A DNA stretch of 64,000 bases from Gigaspora rosea (lineage: Eukaryota; Glomeromycota; Glomeromycetes; Diversisporales; Gigasporaceae), in the NCBI GenBank assembly GCA_003550325.1, contig QKWP01000100.1, positions 209,341 to 273,340 on the forward strand, read 5' to 3'. Under the pieces are notes generated by a model that did not search any database, was not told the DNA's origin, and was given only the letters and a program-made list of their open reading frames with translations. A program made the position numbers and the translations under genes. Of the stretch, positions 20,996 through 33,600 are shown one piece after another. How positions within the stretch are numbered: the first letter of the stretch is position 1; each line of letters begins with the position of its first letter.

Positions 20996-21424
20996 ATTAC
21001 AAATTAAAAATCTATACCTAATTAACTTTTGCAATCTTCTTTTAGAAAAGCAATTGATAGTTCAGCTGATCATTTATATAAGTATCAAAGTTCTTATAGA
21101 GCCTCTTATACAATGTTAGTAGACATATTGCCTTTGAAAAATAATCTAAATGATGTTGAAGTTGGTACTTTATCTGGACATAGCAGAATGTTATCAATTA
21201 ACAAAATAAAGGCAGAAGATAAAATGTCCATTACATTCAAATAAAAACCAAAAAATACAAGAAGAAATAGTAACTAAAAATTTCTATAGATTTACTTGTG
21301 TTATTAAATTTATTATTTCAATCCAATAAACTATTAGTCATAGCTAAAATAACAATCAAATCATAGTAAACTGCTTGAAATAGTAATTATAAAAGTATAT
21401 GAAAAGAAACAATAGAATAGATCA

Positions 21425-21592
21425 AATTTTATAATAAAATTTTAAATTTTAAACAAGGATAGCAGAATTCTTGATAAAACTTTTTAAATTAATTTTACAA
21501 TTTTGTAAAATTTATTTAAAAAATATTATTAAATCTTGCTATTCAAAGTTTAAAAAAAATTTTATTATAAAAAAATTTATTTAATCTTATAT
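21425..21592. mobile_element. AT-rich palindromic element
   Basis: The left arm (AAATTTTATAATAAAATTTT, then AAACAAGGATAGCA) is complementary to the right arm (CTTGCTATTCAAAGTTT, then AAATTTTATTATAA) around a centre near 21505. It has no ORF. Confidence 0.6.
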
Positions 21593-22370
21593 ATATAACT
21601 TAGATTCTACTATTATTTTTACAAAGTCAAAATTATATTTGATAACTATCATGTGAGTGACAGTTGTATGTCGTAATGTAGAATTGACAAAAGCTAAAAT
21701 TAGTTATATAATATTAACAATAACAATGCAGAGGAAACTTAAAGTATAAATGATATGTATTATAGTATAGTGTCATTCTTTATTAATAATTATGCAACAT
21801 AATTGTATAGTATGTAGGGGTATAAATAAGTCATATTGAATGCAAGAGAAAGCAGCTCTTATTTTTATCTTAATAGTCTTTGTAAATAATTCAGAAATAT
21901 AGATTATACGAAATATTGATAACAAGCAAGTGTTCAATATATTTATATCTAGTTATATTTTGATACTAAAATAATAGTATTGCTTAACCTCATAACAATA
22001 ACTAACCTGCTAGAAAGTCAAACTATAACTAATTGTCTGGTTTAATCAAGTTCTAATTTATATTTGTGGGTAATACAGTTATTAAAATATCTTTTATTAA
22101 TTAATTAATATTAAATTATCAAAAACATAAAAGGGGACTTACTAGTACTTTCTATTATCTCTAATTCATATTTTTCAATAATTGTAATAGAATATCATTC
22201 AAGACAAGTGCTTATATCCTGTTTTTTAAAAATTAGCAGACCACATACCTTCAAAAATACAAATCAAAAAATATAATTAAAAGTGTGAAAATAACAAAAT
22301 TTTGGCAGCATATCCTTTTATATTTCTCAGCAAAATAAACAATTTAATATTTAAAGTAGTAAAAAAATAC
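21593..22370. other. Gene-free spacer
   Basis: Nothing recognisable is present between the two hairpin elements. Confidence 0.4.
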
Positions 22371-22570
22371 TACTGTCTTCCTCCTCTATAATCACACAGT
22401 CCGTATCATGCAAATTGTATAATTATATGAAGGTTTTTATTATGATGTGCTTATAAAAAGGTATTTTTTATAATTTTATTAGTAAAGTGGTTGCAGATTT
22501 TGGTATGACTATAAAAAGGTTTTACTATGATGTAATTATATAGAGGTGACTATATAGGAGGAAGACAGTG
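22371..22570. mobile_element. MITE with ACTGTCTTCCTCCT ends
   Basis: The left end ACTGTCTTCCTCCTCTA and the right end TATAGGAGGAAGACAGT are inverted repeats. Internal arms share TATAATTATATGAAGG-like sequence around the centre near 22470. Confidence 0.75.
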
Positions 22571-22919
22571 TACAGATGCAGTTGAAGCATATTTTGGTTT
22601 ATTACCTTGCATCTTGCTAATATAGAGAGCCTAATGGTTTTTTACTGGATATTATTCTTGAAAGTTCAAAATTAGGCAAAATAATTTGAAAGATTTTTAC
22701 CAAATTTTTTTATATTATTTTTTTTAATACATAAATTCATAATTGCAATATTTGTCATATGTGCTAATTTTGTTTGCACCCAAAAATTAGTATATTATAA
22801 AATTAGTCAGCCAGATCAATTGACTTCGTAATAATTTCATAATATTTAAATATACTTTATGATAAATTATTGATAATAGAATTATAGTATATAAATATAT
22901 TTTCAATTTAAATTTTATT

Positions 22920-25700
22920 ATGGTATTTCAATTGTTCAATTCTTTATCCAATGGTTATGTTGCAAGTTGTAACAAATCCATATACAATTATGAACACAAT
23001 TATCTGCTAAATAAAACAATTAAATATAAAACAAAAACATACACATTAGTTTATATATCATCATCAAAAAAAAAATTTATTCATTACTATCAATTTAAAA
23101 TATATTCAAAACCCAGGCAATATAAAATACCTAATGGTTATAAAATTAAAACTATGTGGAGAAAACTAAACAAAGAAATTACAATTATTACTTCTATTAA
23201 TTATGCTAATAATAAACCAATGTATAAAATTGAATAGGTTGATAAAAAACTTATAAAGAAGAAGTTTATTTAAATAAATTGTCTTCAGATGCAGCATAAT
23301 TATTTTTAAAGGTAAATTATATTTAATTTATAAATAAATTGAAATTTAAAATTATATTTAATATAACTATTAAATTATTAGAAATATAATTAAGGAAAAA
23401 ACTATATATTCTGGTCCAGTAATATTTGGTTTGCAATTAGAACCTGTAGAAAAAGAATGGTTAAAAAAACAATACTCTAGAACTTTAAAACCAAATGATA
23501 ATTTAAGTCTATCAGCTTAACACCTGATCCGTGTAAGATCGGCAGAATTACTATAGTAAATTTTGGGGATAAGTACAATATAAATTTTTATTATATGCAG
23601 AAATCTGTGCTTCCCTAAATGAAAAGTAATTTTTTTATTAAGTTAACGACACATGTCGATTAATTGAAAGTTGTAGAGTTCGTCATGACGCATCCAACGG
23701 TGGTTAGATCATCCAAATCGGCCCAGTGGATGGCGAGATATTATAAAAAAACGATTGGCCGACTATATAAAATCTCTATGTAAACAAATATTGTTTACAT
23801 AGAGATTTTATATAGTCGGCCAATCGTTTTTTAATAATATCTCGCCATACACTGGGCCGATTTGGATGATCTAACCACCGTTGGGTGCGTCATGACGAGC
23901 TCTACAACTTTCAATTAATCGACATGTGTCGTTAACTTAATAAAAAATTACTTTTCATTTAGGGAAGCACAGATTTCTGCATATAGTTAATATCATAGGA
24001 ATTTTGCCCCAATTTTTAATATAAAAATTCTGCCAATCTTATCTGAATCAGGTCTTAAAGAGATTGTGCTAATAAAGTTGCTAGATTGGAATATCAATCT
24101 TTTGAAAAGAAATGTAAAACTCTTTATTATTCTGGTGATAATTCTATTTTATAGTCTATAGTTTATGGACTTTCAAATTAACTTGGACTATTAATTATAA
24201 TTCAAGAAGTCAAATAAATAATGAACAATGCACTTGATTAGAAAAATGTATCACAAGGTCTTATCACTCTTTAGCTACAATTTCATTTGATTTACCTAAA
24301 GAATATAGAGTTGCAGCTACTAAAAATAAAATTAACAATATAATAAATATTGTAATTCCAATTTAAATTGGTAATATTAATCTAAATATAGAACCAAATA
24401 AATATAATGATAAAATACATATTAATAATTCAAAAATTATTCATAATGTTACTGAATCAATTGGCAAATATGAATTTAGAAGTATAAAAAAATATTATTC
24501 TTTTTAATTCAAATTTGGATTTCAAAAGACATTTTAAATAATCATGATCAACAATTTATATTAGAATTTCTGGTGATAGAAGAAACATTGGAAGTAAACT
24601 TAAACATGTGATGATTACTTTTACTATTCTTAATAATAACAATAATGTTTATGAACCTGATAATTATTATACATTAGTATTGTATCCTGAAATCAAAAAT
24701 TATAAAATACTTAAAGTAAGCTTAGCACCATTAATTCTGATCTTATAATTAAAATTTAATAGAATTATAGATACTTTTGGAAAGCACTAGAATATGAACT
24801 TTATTTTAGTTCAGACTGGAAGTTTTTAGCAATTTTACTTGGTTTTAATGCAGCAAATTCAACTTTTTTTTGCTCTTGGTATAATTGTTTAAAAAAAGAT
24901 TTAGGAATAAAGAAAAACATTGGAAATTAATAAGGATATGAACCAAATTATACCACAACCTAATTATTATCCTGGGTATTTAAAATTGTCACTATTTTCA
25001 ATAATTCTAATAACCTATTGGGTTGTTAATGAGTTGCATATTTTATTGCAAATCTATGATTGACTTTGGGGATTGGCATTACAAGAATGCAAACAAAATG
25101 GAAACTTTAATAATAATATGAGAAATTATATATAAAGAAATGCTTGATATTGGAATAAATTTTCATTTTTGGCAAGAATCTACATAAAAGCTTGGATTAT
25201 ACAACATTAAATGAAAATGATAGATTATGCATATTAAAACAATTTTATTTGACAGTTATGTTACCTTATATGCATGCAATACAATTATGCAAATTGTAGA
25301 CAGAATTATATCAACTTTATGTGGCACTTAAAAATCCTACAACAGATCCAGATATATTTGCAAATATGGTGAAAGCATAGCTAAATTTATTTTTAATGCC
25401 ATCAAGTAATCAATGCCAATGTTTTTATAAACTGGCTGATGTAATTTTATATGTGCATGTTTTAGTATTTCATGTTCCAGAGTTTATAAAATTCACAAAA
25501 ACTTTGGATTAAGAACTTTTTCTTGTAGTGGTATAGAAAAAAATCATAAGCAAGTTTATTATTTTTTTTCTAAGATGATAAAAGATGTTGATAAACAAAA
25601 TTTAGCAATTCTAGAAATTTTATTATGTGAAAATAAATTTTATATTTTCAAAAGCAAAGAATTACTACTTTTTCATACCAACATAAAAGACTTTATTATA
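22920..25700 (+). pseudogene. Decayed transposon-type gene of unrecognised family
   Basis: An initial open frame (22920-23237) has a Lys/Tyr-rich stretch. Coding-like pieces follow: VIFGLQLEPVEKEWLKKQYS at 23430, NKVARLEYQSFEKKC and LYYSGDNSIL at 24070, KYEFRSIKKYYSF at 24460, KHVMITFTILNNNNNVYEP at 24600, ELYFSSDWKFLAILLGFNAA at 24790, LALQECKQNGNFNNNM at 25080, and FGLRTFSCSGIEKNHKQVYY at 25500. Many stops and frameshifts separate them. The conserved order (a GDxR-like segment, then FSSDWKFLA, then a Cys-rich remnant, then a C-terminal EKKNH block) recalls hypothetical proteins repeated in mycorrhizal fungal genomes, which I take to be transposon-encoded. I do not assign a catalytic class. 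A foldback element interrupts it at 23521-24053. Confidence 0.6.
23521..24053. mobile_element. 533-bp foldback element with 5-bp target duplication
   Basis: Two arms of about 260 bases are about 95 percent reverse-complementary and meet near 23785-23790 in AACAAATATTGTTTACATAG. The ends read CACCTGATCC on the left and ATCAGGT on the right, flanked on both sides by CTTAA (23516-23520 and 24054-24058). Removing the element and one CTTAA joins the flanking coding remnants in the same reading frame. This supports a real insertion into a once-continuous gene. Confidence 0.9.
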
Positions 25701-25913
25701 AAATAGATAATTAAATGTAATACAGTAAGTACTATATGTAATTGCAATTACAATCAAATATGATATAATCAAGAATTAAATTACTATATTTAAGAATAAT
25801 GTTCTTGATTTATATGAAATCTAATTCTCGATTGTCCACCAATATTTAATGTCCTTTAATATCTTTAATCTTTTCTTAAAACTATTCTAAAGTCATTTCT
25901 GGAGGTATAACCA

Positions 25914-26990
25914 ATGGCATACAATTTTAAAATGAAATTTTTGGGTTCTAAGCATTTTTATTTATTATTATTAATTGATTTAATTATACAGTATGAATAT
26001 ACCATTTTAGGTTGTATCAGTGGTAATGAAAATTCAAGAATTATGCCCTTGGTTTTCTCTTTAATGACTGAAAAGTTCATGGAATCTTATAGAAGGTTGT
26101 TTCAAGGTCTGATGGATTTTGCCAAAGAGCATAACATCGATTTGAGTACACAGATAGTTCTTACAGATTTCGAGGTAGCTGTCATAAATGCAGATCAATC
26201 TGAATTTGATGAAGTTTATAACAAGAGGTATGATAATTTTTAATTAATTTTTTTAGTGAATCTTTTTTTTTCCTTAAAAAAATGTAATTAGTATTTGATG
26301 TTTAGTAAATTTAATTTTGTATATTAATTAAATATATTAAAATTTTAAAGTGCCATTTCCATCTCACTCAAAGTGTCTACTGTAAAATTCAAGTATCTGG
26401 ACTTGCCACATGCTATGGAACAGATGAGGATTTCAGATATTGATAAGGCATATTTCTGCCCTTGCATTTTTGCCACATAGTGAAATACCTGGCACACTCC
26501 TGGCACGTTTGATGAATTAAAGGTTCATATTCTAGTTGAGACTCATAACATCGTTCAGTGGTTCGAGAACAATTATGCCCATGGTAGAGTTAGACGTGTG
26601 CATAGGAATGGCACTTTAGTTTGGTCTAAACTATTCTTTCCCTCCAATTTTTGGTCTGTATCTGAAAATATTGAGTTTGCTTATCTTGAGAACTCAGAAT
26701 GCAGTGGAGGGTTGGCAACGGAGATGAGTGATGTTGGTAAATTGGGCGCATCTTGGGGTTTTTAAAATAATTAGAGAACTTCAAAAAGAACAGAACAAGG
26801 TTGAGATTAGCATTAAGGCAGTTTTACAAGGTGCGCCGAGGCTCTATTGAGAAGGCAGGCTATAGAGTGTGAACTACGTATACAGTCAGTGTATAATGAT
26901 CATAATCATTGGTCTTTCATGGAATACTTTCATGAATTGCACATAATTTCTATTTTTAGAATCAAGCAGCTTTATCATTTTTAAAAATTT
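25914..26990 (+). pseudogene. Second MULE-type transposase remnant
   Basis: The 109-residue open part reads GCISGNENSRIMPLVFSLMT, EKFMESYRRLFQGLMDFAKE and TQIVLTDFEVAVINADQSEF, the segment around the second catalytic Asp of MULE transposases. After about 120 bases that look like an intron (GTATGA to TTTAAAG) it continues with CHFHLTQSVYCKIQVSGLAT and YGTDEDF. It then breaks into frames including VHILVETH, WFENNYAHGRVRRV, NAVEGWQRR and IRELQKEQNKVE to about 26860. Multiple stops and shifts mark it as dead. It is a different subfamily from the MULE at 11870-15937. Confidence 0.75.
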
Positions 26991-27116
26991 ATTTTTGAAT
27001 TTTTGATTTTAAAAATTTTAAGATATTGTATAAATAAAATATAAGTTTTATAATTTGTTTGCTTTACTGGTTTATTAATTTGTATACAGTTAACTTTTTA
27101 TAAATACACATTACCA
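26991..27116. other. Short spacer
   Basis: AT-rich tail of the MULE remnant; nothing recognised. Confidence 0.3.
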
Positions 27117-27327
27117 TATTCCTCTGAAAATAAGCACCCCCTCGGAGCAATTTTTATATCCAAAATTCTCTTGATCTAATAATCAGATCTGTATAATTTT
27201 GGTACCATTCTAATCGACTTATCAAGATGATTCGAATGACACCAAAATTACACAGATCCGATTATTAGATCAAGAGAATTTTGGGTATAAAAATTGCTCT
27301 GAGTGGGTGCTTATTTTCGGAGGAATA
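27117..27327. mobile_element. Hairpin MITE with TATTCCTCTGAAAATAAGCA ends
   Basis: The left end TATTCCTCTGAAAATAAGCA is mirrored by TGCTTATTTTCGGAGGAATA at the right. The inner arms contain TAATTTTGGTACCATTCTAA and GATGATTCGAATGACACCAA around the centre near 27222. The inner core is shared with three hairpins at 52845-53284. Confidence 0.9.
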
Positions 27328-28430
27328 CGATATTTGATTTTGTAAATATAATTTATATAGTGAGTGTCAATTAAGGAAAAACCTGTTATCAGTAGTGATG
27401 GGCCATGCATGGGATTTTTAATATAAGATTATTTGGCCTGCATTAGCATATTATCTATTCTGCATTAATAAATTATCCAGCCTGTTTTAATATAAATGGG
27501 CCAATACCTAATTAGTATTTGATATATATAAAAATATTTTAGTACAATACTTGATTTATCATTACAAATTACTGTATGTGGTTAAGGCTGATTTAGTACT
27601 ATCATGATGAAACAATTGTTAAAATGTGATGACATTCTTGATTATGACTTGCTTATCAATATATTAGTCCTAGCATTTTGACCACGGTTTGTATAACTAA
27701 TCAAAAGCATTAAAGCATAATAATGAAATAAGTATTAATTTTAACACACTGATACATTTGGATATAACCATAATTTTATTAGTTGGTAGATTGACATAAA
27801 AATATGAACTACAAGAATTGCTAGGAGAATTAATAATCAGATAATTTGAATGACAAAAATTCAGACCAAAAATCTAAATATTTAGTAGAATATAATTTTC
27901 CTAATATTTGCTAATATGCTTACTATTTTTTATTAAACTAAATATTTTCTTTCTATCAACTATTGTGAAACAATTGGTCTTGTTTTTGAACTTGTTCATA
28001 CATTTGTTCTTGAACTTGAGAAGACCATTATACAAAATGGTAATCAAAAAAACAGAAGCAAAATTTACAAATTCACATTTCGCAATTTTAGAAAAGTTGT
28101 TTATGAGTGTTAACATTAAACATATACATACAAATTAAGCAGTATTAAAAATAGTAAAAAATAGCAAAAATTGCAAGTGGATGAATTTCAAAAAAAAAGT
28201 CAGTAAGCAAACTACCTTAATAGAGGATAATGCATTATTGAGATGTGAAATCCATAAATTGAACAAATTCAGAAATTTATACTATATCTTTTTTATTCGT
28301 AAATTGATACCAAAAATAGAAAGTATTGTATGTTATTGAGGGTGAACTGGGTCTGAGTGCATGAAAGAAAAATGAATAAAGCAAAACAATACACACATAA
28401 AAACACAACCAAATGATAGAGCCAATAATC
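27328..28430. other. Gene-free spacer
   Basis: The two overlapping ORFs on opposite strands at 27901-28138 are mirror images in AT-rich DNA and show no domain. Nothing else was recognised. Confidence 0.4.
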
Positions 28431-28431
28431 A

Positions 28432-28660
28432 GAGGCGTATCGATTTGGCAAGGTAAGGTGTTATTGAACTTATGTTTAGTTGGTTTTTATTTAAGAAAAA
28501 GGAAACAAAAGGTATACTGTTTTATTTGAATTAATTCCAGATACTTTCGAACACTTTACAAAAAGAACTAATTCTTACTCTTTTTATAAAACTTTCAAAA
28601 GAAACAAAAAAAAATCGAAAGAAAAAAGAAAAGATATCACGCCACTTTTTTCACCCTTTT
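28432..28660 (-). other. Possible LTR remnant of the Ty3-type element
   Basis: On the minus strand the segment starts TGGCGTGATATC, holds a TTTATAAAAAG TATA-like box and an AATAAAA signal, and ends near GATACGCC. It lies just beyond the C-terminal coding remnant of the retroelement at 28790. No partner LTR was found at the gag end, so this is a weak call. Confidence 0.25.
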
Positions 28661-28929
28661 CAACTAATTACTACTTTGGGCTACCTTCTTTCATGGACAT
28701 ATGCACTTAATTTCACTATGATTTAAATGATTTTTCCCATTTTTGGCATACTTCTATCATTAGGACAACTTCCTTAAACAAAGAGCACCTTCTTCTGATT
28801 ATTTTTTTGATGACTTGTCCTCATTAAATTGTTCTGGGTCTTGATCTGATCCTTCTTTGATCTTCTTTTTCTTGCTGCTTTTTTTGTGATTAATGGCAAA
28901 GCTTTTATCCAGATCAAGGCTTAGGACTT

Positions 28930-29180
28930 GGGCCAATATTGTCATTAGACATGTCCAACACTATGTTTTTTGTCCAATATCCAAGATTGTCCAAAACTGT
29001 CCAAGCCTATGTCCAAGGCTTAAATAATTAATGAATTAATTTTAATAAATATATAATTATATATTTTTTTAGGTGCTAGATTTATTTTAAAAAACTTAAA
29101 ATAGATAATCTTAATAAAATTTTAAGTAATTTTAATTTGAAAAAATGTTCAAGATATCTACAAAACGTCCAATATACTTT
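28930..29180. repeat. TTGGGACA-rich dispersed repeat, copy 2 (inverted)
   Basis: The reverse complement of this segment matches 19885-20135 in word order, with TGTCCAA words at both ends and TTTTTTTAGGTGCT and AATAAAATTTTAAGTAATTT in the middle. It interrupts the distal part of the Ty3-type element. Confidence 0.7.
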
Positions 29181-29685
29181 ACTGCTTGGGGTTTGTTATA
29201 GGACTGTGGGAGCTCTTCTTAATATCGGGACCAGGTGCAAGAAAAGAATTTTGTTTTTCAATTAATGTGACCATCTCAGCGAAGTTATATGGATCATGTG
29301 TATTACGGTGATTCCAGTTAGGTCATACAGGGGTTACATGACTGCCTGTAGCTTTTTCGAATGTAAAATTAATTATTACGGGATTTTGACTTACCCCAAC
29401 AATTCTTCTCACCTTAATTTTTCAAATCCTGTGAAAATAACTTGTACGATTCCCTTTACCTTTTCTATCATTTTTCTTAACTCAATAACTAAAAACTAAA
29501 AAAATTTCAACTCACACACACAAAAAAACTAAAAAAAAGTTCGATTCTATCATCAAAAAAAAAATATTGGTCGATACTATACTAATTCACACACAAACAA
29601 AACTAAACTAAAAAAAAATCGCACCTACATTATTACGAAGGGTTTTCCTTATCATATGCTTCTTAACCCTGCATATGACTATCAT

Positions 29686-29847
29686 GACTAGAGATAGGCA
29701 AAATACAAAATTTTCATTTTAGCATGCATATGCGCATGCATTTTTTGCATGCATGTTTTGACCAAAGTTATAATTTAATTTCTTAATGCTGGCCAGAATT
29801 AACTGCATGCATGCATGCAGTCATGCGCATGGTGCCCATCTCTAGTC
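29686..29847. mobile_element. MITE with GACTAGAGATAGGCA ends and GCATGC-rich core
   Basis: Fifteen-base inverted ends (GACTAGAGATAGGCA and TGCCCATCTCTAGTC) enclose arms rich in GCATGCATGC. It lies in the distal part of the retroelement. Confidence 0.75.
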
Positions 29848-29979
29848 ACAACAATCTCTTTTACTATAAAGGTTTTTTGTTTAATTTTAATTTGACCTCT
29901 CTTCTCGCTTGTGATATTTTTAAGTAAACTCAGATTGAAGAAGGTGGAAATTATCTTTCTCTCTAATGTTCTTAACTTA

Positions 29980-31080
29980 TAAGCATCATTGGGTAATTGT
30001 TCATGAATATAGTATGGGCCTTTACACTTCAGGGTGAATTTCTCGCTCCGGAAGTATCTTTTTTGGGCTTCTTCAAAAGAACCCTATCTCCTATTTTGAA
30101 ACCGGGGCTGGCACGGGACTTTTGATCATGATGAATTTTAATTTTTTCCTGTTTTTGCTGAATATTACGAATTGCTTGGTTTTTAGCTAAGGGCACTTCA
30201 TTTACTAATTCATAGATCCTTTGTATTATTGTTCCTTCTAACAGCTCGCTACTTTGGCTTGGATAAATAGGCTGTTTGGCTTCTCAGCCATATACAAGAA
30301 AAAATGAGAAACTTTTGGTAGTGGAATTTCGGGTAGTATAATATGCAAAGAGGATAGAGGGGAGAAACAAATCACAATTTACCATGTTTCAGACTATCTT
30401 TACTAATGCTTCACACATAGTTCAGTTGAAATGTTCAACTAAGCCATTGGTACAGGGTGATATAGGGTCGAAAAATATTGTTTTATGTTTAATTTTTCTA
30501 GCAGCAGCCTAATGACATTATTTTGAAATGGGTACCACAGTTAGACAAAATTCGGTTGGGGCATTTATGCCAGCAGATAATATTGGTATATAGGAAATCA
30601 GCTACAGTTGGAGTATTCACTTTTTCGACTGCACGTGCCTTGGGCCAATGTATCATATAATCTGTTGAACTAGAATATATTGATTCAATTGGGGTGTTCG
30701 GGTCAGGGGGCCAATAAAGTCTAACCCAATTCAATAAAAAGGAGCAGAAACTGGAATAGGATGCAGTAGACCATGTGAATAAGGTCGAGTCCGCTTTTGG
30801 CAATCCTCACATGCTTGGGCATACTCCCTTATATTCTGATACATTTGTGGCTAAAAATTATATATTACGGACTTTTTCAAACATTATTCTTTATTAAAGT
30901 GTTCTCCAAGCGGGTGCGTATAAATTAAAAACAAATCTGGATCAATTTTGTATGACTGTAAGACATGTAACAAGTTTCCTTCCTTCTTCATGTCTTTCTT
31001 ATAGAAGAGACCTTCTTTAACTTCATAGAACTTACACTTTTTTAATGAACTTTTCCTTCTGCTTTTCATTAAGTGCCATC
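29980..31080 (-). pseudogene. Integrase region of the Ty3-type element
   Basis: The N-terminal zinc segment shows THPLGEHFNKE and, further on, CEDCQKRTRP, consistent with the HHCC finger. The core shows IGLDFIGP with the first Asp, then RILSNCGTHF, where the second catalytic Asp of the usual SDRGTHF motif has become Asn. A degraded C-terminal part includes LVNEVPLAKNQAIRNIQQKQ and FKIGDRVLLKKPK at 30050-30210. Stops occur throughout. Confidence 0.8.
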
Positions 31081-31379
31081 AGTAGTCACTGGGTTTCAAG
31101 GTACTGTTTTAAGTAATTATAATGCATGGGATCCATAGTACTAAATATGATTATCAGTAAATTTGGGTTTTTTTTATTACTACTACTATAAGTATCAGTT
31201 GGTATGTATATATGAAAACCTTAAAGAAATGCTTAGGGATATGATGAATTATTGGTAATATGCGTAGTGCCAGAACACTAGACAGGATTTTAACACTCTA
31301 AACCGGATTTAAAGATTTTTTTTTTACTAAATTTTTTTTTCTTTTATTTCTGTAGACAATTTGGATCTTTTTTTTCAGG

Positions 31380-32620
31380 CAGCTCTGGGTATCTAGATAA
31401 CGCATCGGCATTATTATGAGTTTTTCCATGACGGTGAATAATATCGAAATTGTATGGTTGCATTCGAAGCACCAATCTAGCTTGACAGCCGGTTAAAGAA
31501 GTTTGCAGTCATTTTAATGCTGCATGATCTGTGACAACTACGAAGGGGTCCAGGCCAAGGTAATATTTAAAATGTTCTATGGCTTACAAAACAGCCAAGC
31601 ACTCGAGTTCAGTGGTGGTGTAATTTTTCCAAGCTGGAATTAATTCATAGCTTGCATATGCCATGGTATACTTCTGCCCTTGGTTTTCTTTTTGAGCCAA
31701 AATGGTATGCAGACCAAAACCAAATGCATCTATATGCACAATGATAGTTTTATTGAAGTTGGGGTAACGGAGGACAGGTGCGTCAACCAATAATTTTTTT
31801 AATTTTTTAAAAAAAATTTTATGTTCGTTTTTCCACTCAAACTTCACATTTTTTTTAGTAAATTATAAAGAGGACAGGCAATCGAGGTGAAATTTGGAAT
31901 GAACTTCCTATAGTAGGAAGCTAATCCTATAAGTTCATGAAGCTGACATACGTTCATGGGGTGGGGAAATTCTGGACCTTGTTGACTTTCCTTCATCAGG
32001 GTGAAAACCGTCACAGCCAACTACATGACCCAAAAACTGTAGCTCTAGTTTTAAAAATGAAGATTTATCTTTATCAATATTTAATTTAAGACTTACGACT
32101 CTTAATTTTTCCAAAATGACAAACAGGTAGTGCAGGAGTTTAGAGAAGAAGGCGGAGTCGACTATGATATCGTCGAGGTAAACCATGCCAAATTTTTTAA
32201 TGATATCGGCCAGTACACAGTTCATCAGATACTGGAATGTTGTGGGTGCGTTACAGATACCAAATGGTATCACCAAAAATTCATAGGTACCAAATGTTGC
32301 TACAAAAGTGGTCTTTTCTTGATCAGTTTCTTTTATATGGACTTGCCAATAGCCCAACATAAGATCGAGAGAGGAAAAACACGAGGCATGGCCAGAAACT
32401 TCGAGTAAATCATGATCCTCGGGAGCGGAAAAGCATCCTTTTCATGAACGAGTTCAATTTCTGGTAGTTTATTCACATTTTTAATTACCACCTTTTTTTA
32501 GCACAACTACAATAGGGGCAGCCCAAGGGCTTTTCGATTCTCTTACTAACCCTTTTTCTTTAAGCTGATCAATCTTTTTCTGGATAAATTCTTGTACAGA
32601 CGGGTGGCACAGTACGGAGC
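31380..32620 (-). pseudogene. Reverse transcriptase and RNase H of the Ty3-type element
   Basis: The RT part (31935-32400) reads SLDLMLGYWQVHIKETDQEK, TTFVATFGTYEFLVIPFGIC, NAPTTFQYLMN and then the catalytic box YLDDIIV. FLGHVVGCDG follows before a frameshift. RNase H (31584-31847) shows TIIVHIDAFGFGLHTILAQK and YTTTELECLAVL. The fingers region upstream (to 32620) retains LKEKGLVRESKSPWAAPIVV with stops. The YxDD box is intact but the frame is not. Confidence 0.85.
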
Positions 32621-33039
32621 TTGCTTTATCGGGGTGGTATTTCTGGTGTCAATCTCATGGGTGATCATGGTTGTTGGTCCAAGGTCAATTCATGCTTCTT
32701 GCAAAATTGGCCTTTTTCTTACTTAATATATTCAAGGCGGCTTCCTTTTCCTCGGGGTCTAGAGGGGCTTCGGCAAGATTTTTCTCTAGCTTTTGTTCCA
32801 GGAATTCTTCTTCGAGTCTGTTTTATGGTACGGAATCTCTTTTATATTGGCAAGGTATATAGCAGGACTCTGATAGTCCTTTTATGGTTTTCATACAAGG
32901 TATATTCAGGAACTTCTTCGGCAAAATATCATTCTGCTTCCTCTAAAACTTCATCCTTGTATTCAAATTCATCAAACATATCTTCACTTTCGGGAGGTCT
33001 CTGTAGGCTCAGCTGGGGTTCTCCATTAGTAACTATCAG

Positions 33040-33600
33040 GATTTCACTTGTTTTTCCTTCATAAGTTATATATAACCTTTTTTCCACAAAGTGTAGCCGG
33101 CATGTGCTTTAACAACCAATCCATGCTAAGTAACAACAGAACATCCGTGGACTCAAGTACTTGGACCGTGGTGGGTATCATCATATCTCGTATAGCTAAT
33201 TTTAAATTAGTTATTTTACCTAGGGCTCCTTCTCATGTTCCATTTGAGGTTACAACTATGGTAGATGAAGGTTCATCTATTTTTAAACCCAACTTTAACA
33301 TCAAGTTTTTCAACATTAAACTTACGACGGCACCGGAGTTAAGCACGGCAACTACAGGTTTTTCCTTAACTCACACATAGTAGCAGGCACAGTGGTATGG
33401 TCATTATTTGTATTATCAACAAAATTTGTCTCCATATTTTTTAGGGGCAGGGTAGGTTTGGCAATCAAGGGTCTTCGTAAAGCTTGGGCCAGGTTACGGT
33501 GCTGATTTGGGTATTGTAAAAGTTGTCCTATAGTGGTACTCACTATTATATTTAATATATCTTGGGCTACATTATATGGGTCCAACTGATCAATAACCAA
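33040..33600 (-). pseudogene. Aspartic protease region of the Ty3-type element
   Basis: The segment reads KPVVAVLNSGAVVSLMLKNL with NSG where the retroviral-type active site has D(T/S)G, so the catalytic Asp is lost. KLGLKIDEPSSTIVVTSNGT and VLLLSMDWLLKHMPATLC follow, typical of the flap and C-terminal part. Upstream is a proline/asparagine-rich linker (33352-33600). Confidence 0.7.

Noticed and set aside
27901..28138. Opposed 71- and 76-codon ORFs
   Set aside because: They overlap completely on opposite strands in AT-rich DNA with no domain.
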